This document shows, one piece after another, positions 24,543-34,091 of a stretch of DNA of 64,000 nt; the stretch's first letter is position 1, and the number at the start of each line of letters is the position of its first letter. A model generated the notes under the pieces. That model had not been told where the DNA came from, ran no database searches, and saw nothing but the letters and a program-made list of their open reading frames with translations. The DNA is from UBA12077 sp963665525 (GTDB lineage Bacteria; Bacteroidota; Bacteroidia; Bacteroidales; UBA12077), in the NCBI GenBank assembly GCA_963665525.1, contig OY762280.1:1674001-1738000 (forward strand), read 5' to 3'. The position numbers were made by a program, and so were the translations under genes.

Positions 24543-26435
24543 ATGAAAAATTATCTTCACCATATTAAACTTTTTACTTTTCGTTTTTTAATTTTAATCA
24601 TTATATTCAGTATTTCTCGATTATTGTTTTACATATTTAATTATAGTTATTTTGATTCTATCCATGCAGGTGAATTATTAAAAATAATGTTCTTTGGAAT
24701 ACGGTTCGATATTTCTGCATTATACTATTTTAATATTCTCTTTATTTTAATGAGTTTAATTCCTGGTAACTTTAAGAATAACCATACTTATCAAAAGATT
24801 TTATTATTTATATTTTTAATTATTAACTCATTATTACTTGCCACTAATTATACTGATACAAAATTTTTTGATTTTGAGCATAAACGGCTAACTGCTGATA
24901 TTTTTACCTCCGAATGGCTTGGATCAGATTTTCTTACTTTGCTACCTGAGTTTATCAAGGATTATTGGTATTTAATATTACTATGGATAGGAATGTGTTA
25001 TGCTCTGTATTATTTCTATCCTAAATTAAATCAAAAAGAAATATCGAACGATCATTATAACATTTCCAGAATATTTTCCCATACAGGCATCTTTATTCTA
25101 CTTATGGGTATAGGATTAGTTTTTGGGCGAGGAGGTTTTCAGTTAAAGCCATTACGAGTAACTCATGCAGCCGATTATACTTCGGCCCGTAATATTCCTT
25201 TAGTTTTAAATACTCCCTTTACTTTAATGAAATCACTAGGCACAGAATCGTTTAAGGTTTCAAAATATTTTGAACAAGAGGAGTTAAATAGCATTTTTTC
25301 GCCTGTTAAACAATATGATAACTCTGGCACAAAAAACACCAATATCATTGTTATCATATTAGAAAGTTTTTCAAGAGAATATATCGGAGGATATAATAAC
25401 GGTTTAGGATATACTCCTTTCTTAGATTCATTAATGAAGAGAAGTTTAGTTTTTAATCATGCCTATGCTAATGGCAAACGATCAATGGAGGCCATGCCTT
25501 CTATTATGGCAAGTTTACCTGCATTAATAGACGAACCTTATATTACCTCTCGTTTTTCTTCCAATAAAATTAATTCTGTTGCATCTGAACTTACAAAAAT
25601 CAACTATCATACTGCTTTTTTTCATGGCGGAAAAAATGGTACAATGGGATTTGATAATTTTGCTAAAATTGCTGGTTTTAAAGAATACTATGGATTAAAT
25701 GAATATCCTGTTGAAAAAGACTATGATGGTAACTGGGGAATTTATGATGAAGAGTACCTGCAATATTTTTGTCATAAATTGTCTGATTTTAAACAGCCGT
25801 TTTTTACTTCTGTTTTTACTTTAACTTCGCATCATCCATATGAAATACCTGCCAAGTACAAAGGTAAGTTTCCTCAAGGCACATTGAATATTCATGAAAG
25901 TATTGGTTATACAGATTATTCCTTAAGAAGATTCTTCAAATCAGCAGAAAAAACAGAGTGGTATAACAATACATTATTTATTATTACTGCTGATCATACA
26001 GCACAGGCAGAAGGAAATTACTATAAAAATCAACTGGGGAATTATGCTATTCCATTAATATTATTCCATCCTTCAGATACATTATTTAAAGGTGCTTCAG
26101 AAATTGTATCGCAACAAGCTGATATCTTTCCTACAATTATGGATTACTTAGGTATTTCCGATCAAATAATTTGTTTTGGCAATAGTCTATTTAATACAGA
26201 CAATAGATATACTGTTAATTATATAAACGGCATTTTTCAATTGTTAAAAGACGATTATTTTATTCAGTTTGATGGAAATAAGATGCTTGCTATATATGAT
26301 GTTAAAAAAGATAGTTTACTTCAAAATAATTTAATTGAGAAGATTGAAAACAATATAGTTCTTGAAATATATTTAAAAGCAATCATTCAATCATACCAGG
26401 AAAGATTAGTTAGTAATAAATTAACGATTGAATAA
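24543..26435 (+). CDS. LTA synthase family sulfatase, second copy
   Basis: The 630-residue protein has the same architecture as the protein at 9.7-11.5 kb: five N-terminal membrane helices (within residues about 8-195) and a periplasmic sulfatase domain. Visible motifs are Glu 274 in IILESFSREY, the nucleophile position at Ser 314 in GKRSMEAMPS, HHPYEIP and the metal-binding TADHTAQAEG near residue 482. The two proteins are clearly diverged, and the Asp after the nucleophile Ser is Met here, so they probably act on different envelope acceptors. It is monocistronic, with its own promoter, and faces the dodecin gene across a hairpin. Confidence 0.87.
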   Translation: MKNYLHHIKLFTFRFLILIIIFSISRLLFYIFNYSYFDSIHAGELLKIMFFGIRFDISALYYFNILFILMSLIPGNFKNNHTYQKILLFIFLIINSLLLATNYTDTKFFDFEHKRLTADIFTSEWLGSDFLTLLPEFIKDYWYLILLWIGMCYALYYFYPKLNQKEISNDHYNISRIFSHTGIFILLMGIGLVFGRGGFQLKPLRVTHAADYTSARNIPLVLNTPFTLMKSLGTESFKVSKYFEQEELNSIFSPVKQYDNSGTKNTNIIVIILESFSREYIGGYNNGLGYTPFLDSLMKRSLVFNHAYANGKRSMEAMPSIMASLPALIDEPYITSRFSSNKINSVASELTKINYHTAFFHGGKNGTMGFDNFAKIAGFKEYYGLNEYPVEKDYDGNWGIYDEEYLQYFCHKLSDFKQPFFTSVFTLTSHHPYEIPAKYKGKFPQGTLNIHESIGYTDYSLRRFFKSAEKTEWYNNTLFIITADHTAQAEGNYYKNQLGNYAIPLILFHPSDTLFKGASEIVSQQADIFPTIMDYLGISDQIICFGNSLFNTDNRYTVNYINGIFQLLKDDYFIQFDGNKMLAIYDVKKDSLLQNNLIEKIENNIVLEIYLKAIIQSYQERLVSNKLTIE

Positions 26436-26458
26436 AAAAATCAGGCAAATGCCTGATT
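26434..26458 (-). terminator. Rho-independent terminator of the dodecin gene
   Basis: A perfect 8-bp stem (26439-26446 with 26451-26458, AATCAGGC/GCCTGATT), 4-base loop and a T-run on the minus strand directly after the dodecin stop. It may also stop the convergent sulfatase transcript. Confidence 0.85.
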
Positions 26459-26464
26459 AGATCT

Positions 26465-26680
26465 TTAGTGATGTGCCTCAAACTTAAACGAGACTTTTAC
26501 TTTTGCACGGTAAGCTTCCACTTTACCATCATTAAGCTGCATATCCAGTTCAGATATCTCAGCAATTCGAAGATCGCGTAAGCTTTCAGCAGCTTTAGCA
26601 ACGGCATTAGAAGCTGCTTTTTCCCACGATTCGGTACTGGTTCCTACTAATTCAATAATCTTGTAAACTGTGTCAGGCAT
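26465..26680 (-). CDS. Dodecin family flavin-binding protein
   Basis: The 71-residue protein reads VYKIIELVGTSTESWEKAASNAVAKAAESLRDLRIAEI followed by GKVEAYRAKVKVSFKFEA, the complete dodecin fold of one helix on a three-stranded sheet. Dodecins form hollow dodecamers that store flavin or CoA. The position corresponding to the flavin-stacking Trp of archaeal dodecin is not obvious; the only Trp (residue 19) lies in the helix. The length is normal. It is a single gene, with a 138-base gap to the divergent MBL gene. Confidence 0.93.
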   Translation of the reverse strand: MPDTVYKIIELVGTSTESWEKAASNAVAKAAESLRDLRIAEISELDMQLNDGKVEAYRAKVKVSFKFEAHH

Positions 26681-26818
26681 AATACCTCCTATTTTAAATG
26701 ATACCCTAAAAATGATTGGAATATATAAAGTTATTACATTATATAAATGATGTCAATTTATATACGAAGTAATTTTTAAGTAAAAATTAATAAATTTATA
26801 TATTCAATTTTATGTATC

Positions 26819-27517
26819 ATGTTAAATTGGAAAACAACACAGGGTAGTAAAGTACACTTATTAAAAATTGGTATTACCAACTGTTTTTTAATCGTAAAAA
26901 ATAGAACTATATTTTTAGTAGATACTGGACAAAAACGTTTTTCAAAAAAGTTAGAAACTCAGTTAGCAATTTTATTAAATCACTCCCCTTTAGATTATTT
27001 AATTTTAACACATACCCATTACGATCATGCTGAAAATGCAAGTATGATAAAGAAAATATATTCACCAAATGTTATTGTTCATAAAAATGAATCACTATTT
27101 TTAAAAGAAGGATATACAAAGCTGCCGCACGGAACAAATATAATTACAGATATCATTTCTGGATTAGGAAATCAATTTGCACATCACATTGGCGAATATG
27201 ATCCTGTTGAAAGTGATATCGAAATAAATGATTCTTATATATTTGAAGAAACACCAGATATAAAAATTATTCATACTCCAGGACATACTTTAGGTTCTAT
27301 AAGCATTATTATTGACAATGAAATTGCATTGGTTGGTGATACTTTGTTTGGAATATTTAAAAATAAAATATTACCTCCTTTTGCAGATGATAAAAATGGA
27401 TTATTTAAATCTTGGGCTAAATTATTAAATACTCCTTGTAAAAGTTTTATCCCTGCACATGGTAAACTTATTAAGAGAGAATTATTAGAAAAGAAACTTC
27501 ATAAACTGATCAATTAA
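26819..27517 (+). CDS. MBL-fold metallo-hydrolase
   Basis: The 232-residue protein has the metallo-beta-lactamase fold with the metal motif THTHYDHAE (His 65, His 67, Asp 69, His 70), a later HTPGHTLGSISI and ALVGDTLFG, and a final His in IPAHGK. No signal peptide is visible, so it is cytoplasmic. The substrate is unknown; glyoxalase II-like thioesters are possible. The next gene, a VOC protein, begins on the base after its stop, so the two are translationally coupled and may act on the same compound. Confidence 0.88.
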   Translation: MLNWKTTQGSKVHLLKIGITNCFLIVKNRTIFLVDTGQKRFSKKLETQLAILLNHSPLDYLILTHTHYDHAENASMIKKIYSPNVIVHKNESLFLKEGYTKLPHGTNIITDIISGLGNQFAHHIGEYDPVESDIEINDSYIFEETPDIKIIHTPGHTLGSISIIIDNEIALVGDTLFGIFKNKILPPFADDKNGLFKSWAKLLNTPCKSFIPAHGKLIKRELLEKKLHKLIN

Positions 27518-27892
27518 ATGAATTATAAAAGACACGAAACTGACTTACCCTTAGCAACTGAAAAATGGGGATGGAAATATCATCATTTAGGAATTCCGGT
27601 AAATGATCCTATACCCGGAGAAAGACATATTCCTCATTTAGGATTATACGTCAAAGGATTTGACACCAGTCCTTTCGGTATTGAACTCATGCGATTTGAA
27701 GATGATTGTCCTTTCGATGAACTTATCAAAATGAAACCGCACATCGCCTTTGAAGTTCCCGATTTAGATAAAGCTATAGAAGGTTTTGAAATATTAGCAG
27801 AACCCAATTGTCCTATGGAAGGTGTAAAAGTTGCCATGATAAAACATCATGGTGTTCCTATAGAACTCATGGAATTTAAAAAATCTGATTAA
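27518..27892 (+). CDS. VOC/glyoxalase-like family protein
   Basis: This 124-residue protein has a VOC-like pattern: WKYHHLGIPVNDPIPGERHIPHLGLYVKGFD at residues 19-49, GIELMRFEDDCPF, PHIAFEVPDLDKAIEGFEIL near 79-98 and VPIELMEFKK at the end. Possible metal ligands are His 22 and the late Glu. Homologues are annotated only as VOC-domain or hypothetical proteins. The start codon directly follows the MBL stop codon (TAA-ATG), which suggests a two-gene operon. Confidence 0.75.
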   Translation: MNYKRHETDLPLATEKWGWKYHHLGIPVNDPIPGERHIPHLGLYVKGFDTSPFGIELMRFEDDCPFDELIKMKPHIAFEVPDLDKAIEGFEILAEPNCPMEGVKVAMIKHHGVPIELMEFKKSD

Positions 27893-27915
27893 ACTAATTT
27901 CTCAATTTATAAATA

Positions 27916-27944
27916 AACAACCACCAGCTTATATGGTGGTTGTT
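27916..27944. terminator. Hairpin terminator between the VOC gene and a response regulator gene
   Basis: A perfect 11-bp stem (27916-27926 with 27934-27944, AACAACCACCA/TGGTGGTTGTT) with a 7-base loop lies between two convergent genes. The T-run is poor on both sides, so it is called on stem strength and position. Confidence 0.65.
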
Positions 27945-27966
27945 CAGAAAGTATTGAAAGTTTTGT

Positions 27967-28344
27967 CTAATTCATTTTTATAGTATATAGAGCATCTTGC
28001 AATACTTTATCAATACGCTCTCTATTTATAGGTTTCTCCAGAAACTCAAATAATTCGCAAGTCTTTATCGCTTCTTCTCTTAACTCTTGGCTATCATTAG
28101 AAGTAAGCATTACACGGATAATTTCAGGGTATTTGTTTTTAACAATTTGTAAAAGTTCAATACCATTCATCTCTGGCATAACAAAATCGGAGATTACCAG
28201 TTTAACTGGTTTTATTTTTAATATACTTAAAGCTTCACCAGGGCTTTCTGTTGTAATAATATTATAACAACCTTCAAATATTGCTTCAAAAAGCATCAGA
28301 TTTTGTTTCATATCATCAACATATAAAATCAATTGACCCTTCAT
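27967..28344 (-). CDS. Single-domain response regulator (CheY-like)
   Basis: The 125-residue receiver domain has the acidic pair in LYVDD, phospho-acceptor Asp 53 in VISDFVMPEMNG, the Thr/Ser switch in VMLTSND and the Lys in FLEKPI. There is no output domain. It lies 105 bases downstream of a chemotaxis receptor gene on the same strand, after a long hairpin, so it may be the diffusible output or a phosphate sink of the chemotaxis system. Its motif set (VDDMKQNLMLFEAIF) also resembles receivers of PAS/GAF signalling chains, so a link to chemotaxis is inference from context. Confidence 0.9.
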   Translation of the reverse strand: MKGQLILYVDDMKQNLMLFEAIFEGCYNIITTESPGEALSILKIKPVKLVISDFVMPEMNGIELLQIVKNKYPEIIRVMLTSNDSQELREEAIKTCELFEFLEKPINRERIDKVLQDALYTIKMN

Positions 28345-28364
28345 TTTTTATTTTTTTGAAATTA

Positions 28365-28417
28365 AATAAAGAGCATCCTCAAAGGTTTTAAAATTACCTA
28401 TGAGTATCCTCTTTATT
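28365..28417 (-). terminator. Long imperfect hairpin between receptor and response regulator genes
   Basis: Two 22-base arms (28365-28386 and 28396-28417) pair with three mismatches around a 9-base loop. Five T-rich bases follow on the minus strand. It could be a terminator of the receptor gene or an attenuator and mRNA-stability element controlling how much response regulator is made from the shared transcript. Confidence 0.55.
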
Positions 28418-28449
28418 GCAATAAAACTACTGTGAAAAATCACTTAAGC

Positions 28450-30456
28450 TTAAAATGATTCAAATTGATTATCCAAATTTTTATGATCATTTAGTTTAAT
28501 ATTTACTCCTTTATCTTCTTTTGCAGGTTTTGTTTTTACTGTATGAAACTCATGTGTTGGTTTAGCTTTAGGCTTAAATTCCTGTAAAGTATTTTTTATG
28601 CTTGTTCTCACGTCTGAGTCATCTACTTTAAAAAATGAAACAATTTCTTTTAGTTGCTCGGCCTGACTAGCTAATTCTTCCGAGCTGGTTGCCATTTCCT
28701 CACTGGCAGCAGCGTTTTGTTGCGTTACCGTATTTAATTGTTGTATTGCATTATTTACTTGATCTGAACCTGAATTTTGTTCCAAGCTGGCAGCTGCAAT
28801 TTCCTGTACCAATTTAGCGGTCTTCTCAATATCAGGAATGATATCTCCCATCAGTTTCCCAGCATCTTCGGTTGAACTAACACTCTTTGTCGACAATGTA
28901 ATAATTTCATCTGCTGCAACTTTACTACGTTCTGCCAACTTACGTACTTCGGCTGCTACCACAGCGAATCCTTTACCATGTTCACCAGCGCGAGCAGCCT
29001 CTACAGCAGCATTTAATGCCAATATATTCGTCTGAAAAGCAATATCATTTACGATGGTTATCTTCTCCGCTATTTGTCTTACATAGCTTAAACTTTCCTG
29101 TGCTGCACTAGCTACCTGGTTCATTCCATCTGCTGCATTAATCGAAATTTTTTCTGTTTGTTGTGCATTATCTGTATTTTGCTGAATATTAGATGCCATC
29201 TCTTCCATCGATGAAGAAACTTCTTCTGTTGATGATGCTTGTTCTGTTGCGCCTTCAGAAAGCTGTTGCGTACTTGAACTTATTTGCTGACTAGCCGAGG
29301 CCACATTATTTGCTCCTAAGTTGATACTTACCACGATCTCTCTTAATTTTTCAACCATCCTGTTTAAAGATGAAGCTAATAAGCCAATTTCATCGTTTTG
29401 GTCAATATCTATATTTGTTTTTAAATCACCTGATGCTATTTTCTCTGCAAATTCAACTCCTTTATTTAATGAACGGGTAATATTTCTACTTATAATAGAA
29501 TTAACAAAAACAAAGAAAATTACTCCTATAAATACTGCAAATATTATTGCATTACGTGTATTATTTACAGACTCAAAAAACTCTTTCTGAGTAACACCAA
29601 TAGCAACAAAAGAATCTATTTCCTTTATATACATTGAATATAAGTATTTTTGCTGCCCTTCCCATAGGTAAGTACTCTTTTTCGCTTCGCTACTTTTATT
29701 AGAAGAAACTAAATCAAAAATCTCACTACCACTTAAGTTCTGTCCTTCAATATTAGGATGTATAATAACCATCCCTTTAGAATCTGTTAAGAATGGATAT
29801 CCAGTCTTAAAATAACGTTTTTCTTTAAATATTTTTTTCAATTCAGTCAAATCTTTTTCTGGAAAACCTATACCAATCATTCCTTGAATTTTATTATCAA
29901 TCACAACAGGTGCATAGGCTGTGATATACCAATCATTCATCACTAAAGCTCTACCTGTAAACCTTTGATTAGCATTAATAGCCTGAACCACTTCAGATGA
30001 ATTTTGAACTAAAGTACCAATGGACCTTTGCCCATTGTTGTTTAATATTGATGTAGAAATACGTTTAAATCCCTGAGGTGTCTTTTGAAATAAAGAAACA
30101 CTGGCTCCTTGAGATATTCGTGAAATTTCATCTACAAATCCATTGTTATTCAATAAATCCAGGCCATTTAACATTACCGTACCATTTTCAACTTTTATGC
30201 CACCTAAATTATCAATTGTAGACATTGTCATCTCAAGTGCTGCCTTAACTAGTATATTCCTTTCATAATTTTGTAATGAGATCATTTTTGACAAATCATT
30301 CACCTGATCAATCATTTGAGTATCTGCATCTTTTATGGATGTTTTTTTACCCATATTAATTGTATAAATACCAAGTAATGACATCGTAATAATCATTACA
30401 AGACTTAAAATAATATTAAGTCTCCATCCTATTTTCATGTTATTAATAAATTTCAT
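28450..30456 (-). CDS. Methyl-accepting chemotaxis protein, Cache sensor
   Basis: A 668-residue receptor. Membrane helices at about 9-33 and 303-322 bracket a periplasmic Cache_3-Cache_2 type sensor (FQKTPQGFKRIST ... GRALVMNDWYITAYAPVV). A HAMP domain follows (about 320-375), then the signalling domain with the conserved hairpin tip KITIVNDIAFQTNILALNAA and GEHGKGFAVVAAEVRKLAERSKVAA near 466-515. The protein ends in a Lys-rich linker and the tail NLDNQFESF shared with the other three receptors here. It lies 11 bases downstream of a CheW gene, forming a cheW-mcp-receiver unit. The ligand is unknown. Confidence 0.95.
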   Translation of the reverse strand: MKFINNMKIGWRLNIILSLVMIITMSLLGIYTINMGKKTSIKDADTQMIDQVNDLSKMISLQNYERNILVKAALEMTMSTIDNLGGIKVENGTVMLNGLDLLNNNGFVDEISRISQGASVSLFQKTPQGFKRISTSILNNNGQRSIGTLVQNSSEVVQAINANQRFTGRALVMNDWYITAYAPVVIDNKIQGMIGIGFPEKDLTELKKIFKEKRYFKTGYPFLTDSKGMVIIHPNIEGQNLSGSEIFDLVSSNKSSEAKKSTYLWEGQQKYLYSMYIKEIDSFVAIGVTQKEFFESVNNTRNAIIFAVFIGVIFFVFVNSIISRNITRSLNKGVEFAEKIASGDLKTNIDIDQNDEIGLLASSLNRMVEKLREIVVSINLGANNVASASQQISSSTQQLSEGATEQASSTEEVSSSMEEMASNIQQNTDNAQQTEKISINAADGMNQVASAAQESLSYVRQIAEKITIVNDIAFQTNILALNAAVEAARAGEHGKGFAVVAAEVRKLAERSKVAADEIITLSTKSVSSTEDAGKLMGDIIPDIEKTAKLVQEIAAASLEQNSGSDQVNNAIQQLNTVTQQNAAASEEMATSSEELASQAEQLKEIVSFFKVDDSDVRTSIKNTLQEFKPKAKPTHEFHTVKTKPAKEDKGVNIKLNDHKNLDNQFESF

Positions 30457-30467
30457 AATCGTATGTT

Positions 30468-30962
30468 TTAATTATTATTCTGTGTTTCTGTTTTTAATTC
30501 GTCTAATTCTTTACTTGTAAATAGTTTTATTACATCTAAAATCATAATAAAATTATCATCATGCTTTACTACTCCTGTTATAAAATCAGACTTGTATGAA
30601 TTTCCAATAGTAGGTGATGGATTAATTTCCTCTGTAATAATCTCTCTTACCGCTTCGACTTCGTCAACTAATGCACCTACATTTATAATATCATTATCTG
30701 TTCTTAATTCCATAACAACAATACATGTGTTGTTTGTAAATTCAATAGGTGTCATTCCGAGTTTTATTCGGGTATCGATAATTGGAAGAACAATACCTCT
30801 AAGATTAATAACTCCAATCATATATTCAGGAGCCTTAGGTACTTTTGTTATTTCCTGAAGTTCCAGAATATTCTTTACTTCATCAACATGGGCCCCATAT
30901 TCTTCATCTCCTATTTTAAAGGTAAGATAAGAACCTGTTTTATTTTCTAATATTTTCTCCAT
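30468..30962 (-). CDS. cheW: CheW chemotaxis adaptor
   Basis: The 164-residue protein has the CheW fold: SYLTFKIGDEEYGAHVDEVKNILELQEITKVPKAPEYMIGVINLRGIVLPIIDTRIKLG, followed by NVGALVDEVEAVREI. CheW joins receptors to the CheA kinase. It precedes a receptor gene by 11 bases and is close in sequence to the second CheW at 38.5 kb; the two CheW-receptor pairs look like a duplicated module. The divergent Crp/Fnr gene begins 268 bases away. Confidence 0.95.
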   Translation of the reverse strand: MEKILENKTGSYLTFKIGDEEYGAHVDEVKNILELQEITKVPKAPEYMIGVINLRGIVLPIIDTRIKLGMTPIEFTNNTCIVVMELRTDNDIINVGALVDEVEAVREIITEEINPSPTIGNSYKSDFITGVVKHDDNFIMILDVIKLFTSKELDELKTETQNNN

Positions 30963-31230
30963 GGTATTTATTTTATATTATAATCTCACTATTTCTCTAT
31001 AATACTATTCGTATATATTTCTATGATAAATTAACGGGAAAACCGATGATAAGTCATGAAAAATGAGCTGTAAGAAATGGGAAGTATTTTTAATTCTATC
31101 CGGTATTGTTATGGCTTTATTAAACAAATAAAAATGTAACTTTACCTATTAAAGATTGTATAATTACAATTAGTATCATAATTTGACTTAATAGTCAGAT
31201 TATTACAAAAAGATTAACTAGATATCTAAT

Positions 31231-31920
31231 ATGTATTCGAATTATAGTATATTAAATAATGATATTATGATAGATAAATTAGAGTCCATTTTTAATGATT
31301 ATTCACAAAAAAATGCAACTAAAATTTATCAGAAAGTAAAATTTAATAAAGGTGAGAATATTTTAAAACAAGGATCATTTTTATCGAACCAAACCATTTT
31401 ACTTCATGGTCTTGTTAAGATAGTTCTTGAAGCAGAAAACAAAAAAAACTACATTATTAAATTAGCTTTACCAGGTGAATTTATAGGTTTAAGTGCTCTT
31501 TTCAATGATGAAACATCTCCTTTTTCGGCTATTTGCATGGCTGATTCTGAAGTACTACTCGTTAAATTAGATCCTTTTGAAAAAATATTCAATGAAAACA
31601 AAGTCTTACATGAATACATCATTAAAATGAGGAGTAATTATTTTAGATTAATCTACGACAGGTTAACTTTACAAGCAACTCGAAATAGTATAGGTAAGCT
31701 TGCACATGCCATATTATACATTAAGCAACTAAAGTCTTTCAAGTCCGATATATATGAATATATAGGACGAAAAGACCTTGCCGATATGGCTGGAGTTTCT
31801 CTTGAAAGTGTGATGAAAATATTGAATGAGTTTAAGGGAGATAAAATTATTAATATTAAAGACAAAGAAATTGAAGTAAGCAGGCCGGAGTTATTGGAAA
31901 AATTAGTGAATATTGGTTAA
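31231..31920 (+). CDS. Crp/Fnr family transcriptional regulator
   Basis: The 229-residue protein has an N-terminal cyclic-nucleotide-binding type beta barrel (KFNKGENILKQGSFLSNQTILLHGLVKIVL ... LPGEFIGLSALF near residues 36-95), a dimer helix and a C-terminal winged helix (DLADMAGVSLESVMKILNEFKGDKII near 188-213). There are no Fnr-type cysteines, so it does not bind a 4Fe-4S cluster, and the cAMP-contact Arg is not obvious. An internal ATG at residue 13 (MIDKLES) is also a possible start. It sits alone inside the chemotaxis block, facing a receptor gene, which makes regulation of these receptors plausible but unproven. Confidence 0.9.
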   Translation: MYSNYSILNNDIMIDKLESIFNDYSQKNATKIYQKVKFNKGENILKQGSFLSNQTILLHGLVKIVLEAENKKNYIIKLALPGEFIGLSALFNDETSPFSAICMADSEVLLVKLDPFEKIFNENKVLHEYIIKMRSNYFRLIYDRLTLQATRNSIGKLAHAILYIKQLKSFKSDIYEYIGRKDLADMAGVSLESVMKILNEFKGDKIINIKDKEIEVSRPELLEKLVNIG

Positions 31921-31925
31921 AAAAG

Positions 31926-31950
31926 AAGGAGGATATGAAATCCTCCTTTT
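31926..31950 (+). terminator. Terminator of the Crp/Fnr gene, shared with a convergent receptor gene
   Basis: A perfect 8-bp stem (31926-31933 with 31941-31948, AAGGAGGA/TCCTCCTT) with a 7-base loop, followed by more T, 5 bases after the stop. On the other strand it can end the receptor transcript that stops at 31985. Confidence 0.85.
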
Positions 31951-31984
31951 AGCAATAAAACATGTGAAAAATGCCCCTCAATCC

Positions 31985-34051
31985 CTAAAACGACTCAAAT
32001 TCACTATCCAAATTTTTATGATCGCTTAACTTAATATTTACTCCTTTATTTTCTTTTATTCCTGGTTTTTCTTTTACTGTCTTTGCCTGATAACTGGGTT
32101 TAGCTTTTGATTTAAATTCCTGCAAATTACGCTTTATACTTGTTTTTTCATCCAATTTATCAACTTTAAAAAAGCCCACAATTTCTTTTAGTTGTTCTGC
32201 CTGACTAGCTAATTCTTCTGAACTGGTTGCCATTTCCTCACTGGCAGCAGCATTTTGTTGTGTAACCGAATTTAATTGTTGGATAGCTGTATTAACCTGA
32301 TCTGCTCCAGAATTCTGTTCCAAACTGGCTGCAGATATTTCCTGAACTAACTTAGCCGTTTTTTCAATGTCAGGAATAATGTTTTCCATTAACTTTCCAG
32401 CCTCTTCCGTAACATTTACACTATGAGATGATAAATTGATAATCTCATCAGCTGCAACTTTACTTCGTTCGGCTAGTTTACGAACTTCTGCGGCAACAAC
32501 AGCAAACCCTTTCCCATGTTCTCCTGCTCGTGCTGCTTCAACAGCTGCATTTAAAGCCAGAATATTCGTTTGAAAAGCAATATCATTTACGATGGTTATT
32601 TTTTCAGCAATTTGTCGAATAGATGATAAACTCTCTTGAGCTGCCGATGCTACTTTTGCTATTCCTTGTGAAGCATTAATTGATATTTTTTCCGTCTGTT
32701 GGGCATTATCCGTATTTTGTTGAATATTGGATGCCATTTCCTCCATGGAAGAAGATACTTCCTCGGCCGAAGAAGCTTGCTCTGATGCTCCTTGCGACAA
32801 TTGCTCTGAACTTGAACTCATTTGTTGACTTGCACTAACCAGATTATTTGAATTATCTTTTACACCAACCACCACCTCTCTTATTCTATTAATCATGATT
32901 AAAAATGCTTTTGCTAATTGTCCAATTTCATCATTTTCTTTAATATCGATATCTTCATATAAAATTCCACTAGTAACTTTCTCAGAATAAGAAGTTAATA
33001 TATTTAATGGACTAAGTAATCTTCTTATGATTGTAAATATTAAAAGTATACTGATAACAATTGCAACAATTCCCATAATTGATTGTTTCCAAAGAAGCAT
33101 TCGTGCTTCTTCTTTTATAACACTTTCTGGAATCTCAAACCTTATTTGCCATTTTGCAGAAGTCCCTTTAAACTCTATTGGCATTAAGCAATAATATTTG
33201 CCATTTTCATTGTAAGTAATCTCTTGCCCCTGTTTGATAGAATTAATAATAACAGAAGCATTTTCTTTTTCAACATCTTGCAACTCAGCACCAATATTTT
33301 CTTCATTTTTAGTATCTGCAGCAATATTTCCATCCTGATCATATATGGTTATATGGCCACGTCCATCAAAAAGATGACCATTAGCTTTAACCGCTTCATG
33401 CTGTATAAACTCGCTAATATAATCTTTACAAATAACACCAATAAATTCATTATTATTAACAATGGTATAGGTTACAGACAGCATAAGAACATCCTTACCA
33501 CCTACTTTATAAACATCCATATAGATGAAGTTTTCCTTAATCCTTTCCGGAATTCTCCACCAGTCAGAACCGGATTCTTCAAGATCCTGCTCAAACGAAC
33601 CTATTATTTCTTCTCTAATAATCTGGTTATTCTCTTTATACCAATATTCATTAAATCTTCCATCCGAATAATAACCGGGATAATTAATATATTGATCCGC
33701 TTTTCCATCAAATAAACCAGGTTTTATTGTAACAGTATAACCAATTACTAATGGGTCTTTCTCTAATATATTTCTATAAATATCTTGCAACTTTGTTCTA
33801 TCGAAATTTTCCTGCTTAACAAAAACTCTTAGATCGTTCCAATGAGCCTCCATTTCAACAAGATTTCTGTTGATAATACCTTCTATTGATTGTGTGGAAT
33901 TCTCCAATATGGATACCATCTTATTTTCTGCATTTTCAATAGCTACCCTATTCCCATTTATAGTAGAGATTGTAATAATTAATGTTAATGCAATGATGAT
34001 AATAAAACCGAGAATAATGGAAAGTTTTGTTTTAATTGAATTGGTTTTCAT
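31985..34051 (-). CDS. Methyl-accepting chemotaxis protein, dCache-type sensor
   Basis: A 688-residue receptor whose signalling half (about residues 415-640) is nearly identical to its paralogues, but whose sensor is different. After a first helix (about 8-30), the periplasmic part reads IYRNILEKDPLVIGYTVTIKPG ... WWRIPERIKENFIYMDVYKVGGKDVLMLSVTYTIV, a double-Cache pattern of receptors for amino acids or organic acids. A second helix (about 330-350), a HAMP domain and the methyl-accepting domain follow, then the tail NLDSEFESF. The mix of a foreign sensor and a shared signalling half suggests domain swapping. It is the last gene of the receptor series. Confidence 0.95.
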   Translation of the reverse strand: MKTNSIKTKLSIILGFIIIIALTLIITISTINGNRVAIENAENKMVSILENSTQSIEGIINRNLVEMEAHWNDLRVFVKQENFDRTKLQDIYRNILEKDPLVIGYTVTIKPGLFDGKADQYINYPGYYSDGRFNEYWYKENNQIIREEIIGSFEQDLEESGSDWWRIPERIKENFIYMDVYKVGGKDVLMLSVTYTIVNNNEFIGVICKDYISEFIQHEAVKANGHLFDGRGHITIYDQDGNIAADTKNEENIGAELQDVEKENASVIINSIKQGQEITYNENGKYYCLMPIEFKGTSAKWQIRFEIPESVIKEEARMLLWKQSIMGIVAIVISILLIFTIIRRLLSPLNILTSYSEKVTSGILYEDIDIKENDEIGQLAKAFLIMINRIREVVVGVKDNSNNLVSASQQMSSSSEQLSQGASEQASSAEEVSSSMEEMASNIQQNTDNAQQTEKISINASQGIAKVASAAQESLSSIRQIAEKITIVNDIAFQTNILALNAAVEAARAGEHGKGFAVVAAEVRKLAERSKVAADEIINLSSHSVNVTEEAGKLMENIIPDIEKTAKLVQEISAASLEQNSGADQVNTAIQQLNSVTQQNAAASEEMATSSEELASQAEQLKEIVGFFKVDKLDEKTSIKRNLQEFKSKAKPSYQAKTVKEKPGIKENKGVNIKLSDHKNLDSEFESF

Positions 34052-34091
34052 ATTATATATTTTTATTTCTTTTGAATTAAATAATTAATTG

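Noticed and set aside
24359..24544. Open frame of 61 codons on the minus strand in the divergent gap
   Set aside because: It overlaps the promoter and start of the second sulfatase gene, has low-complexity AT-driven composition and no recognisable domain.
31231..31920. Fnr-type oxygen sensor
   Set aside because: No N-terminal cysteine cluster is present, so a 4Fe-4S Fnr role is not supported; it is kept as a generic Crp/Fnr regulator.
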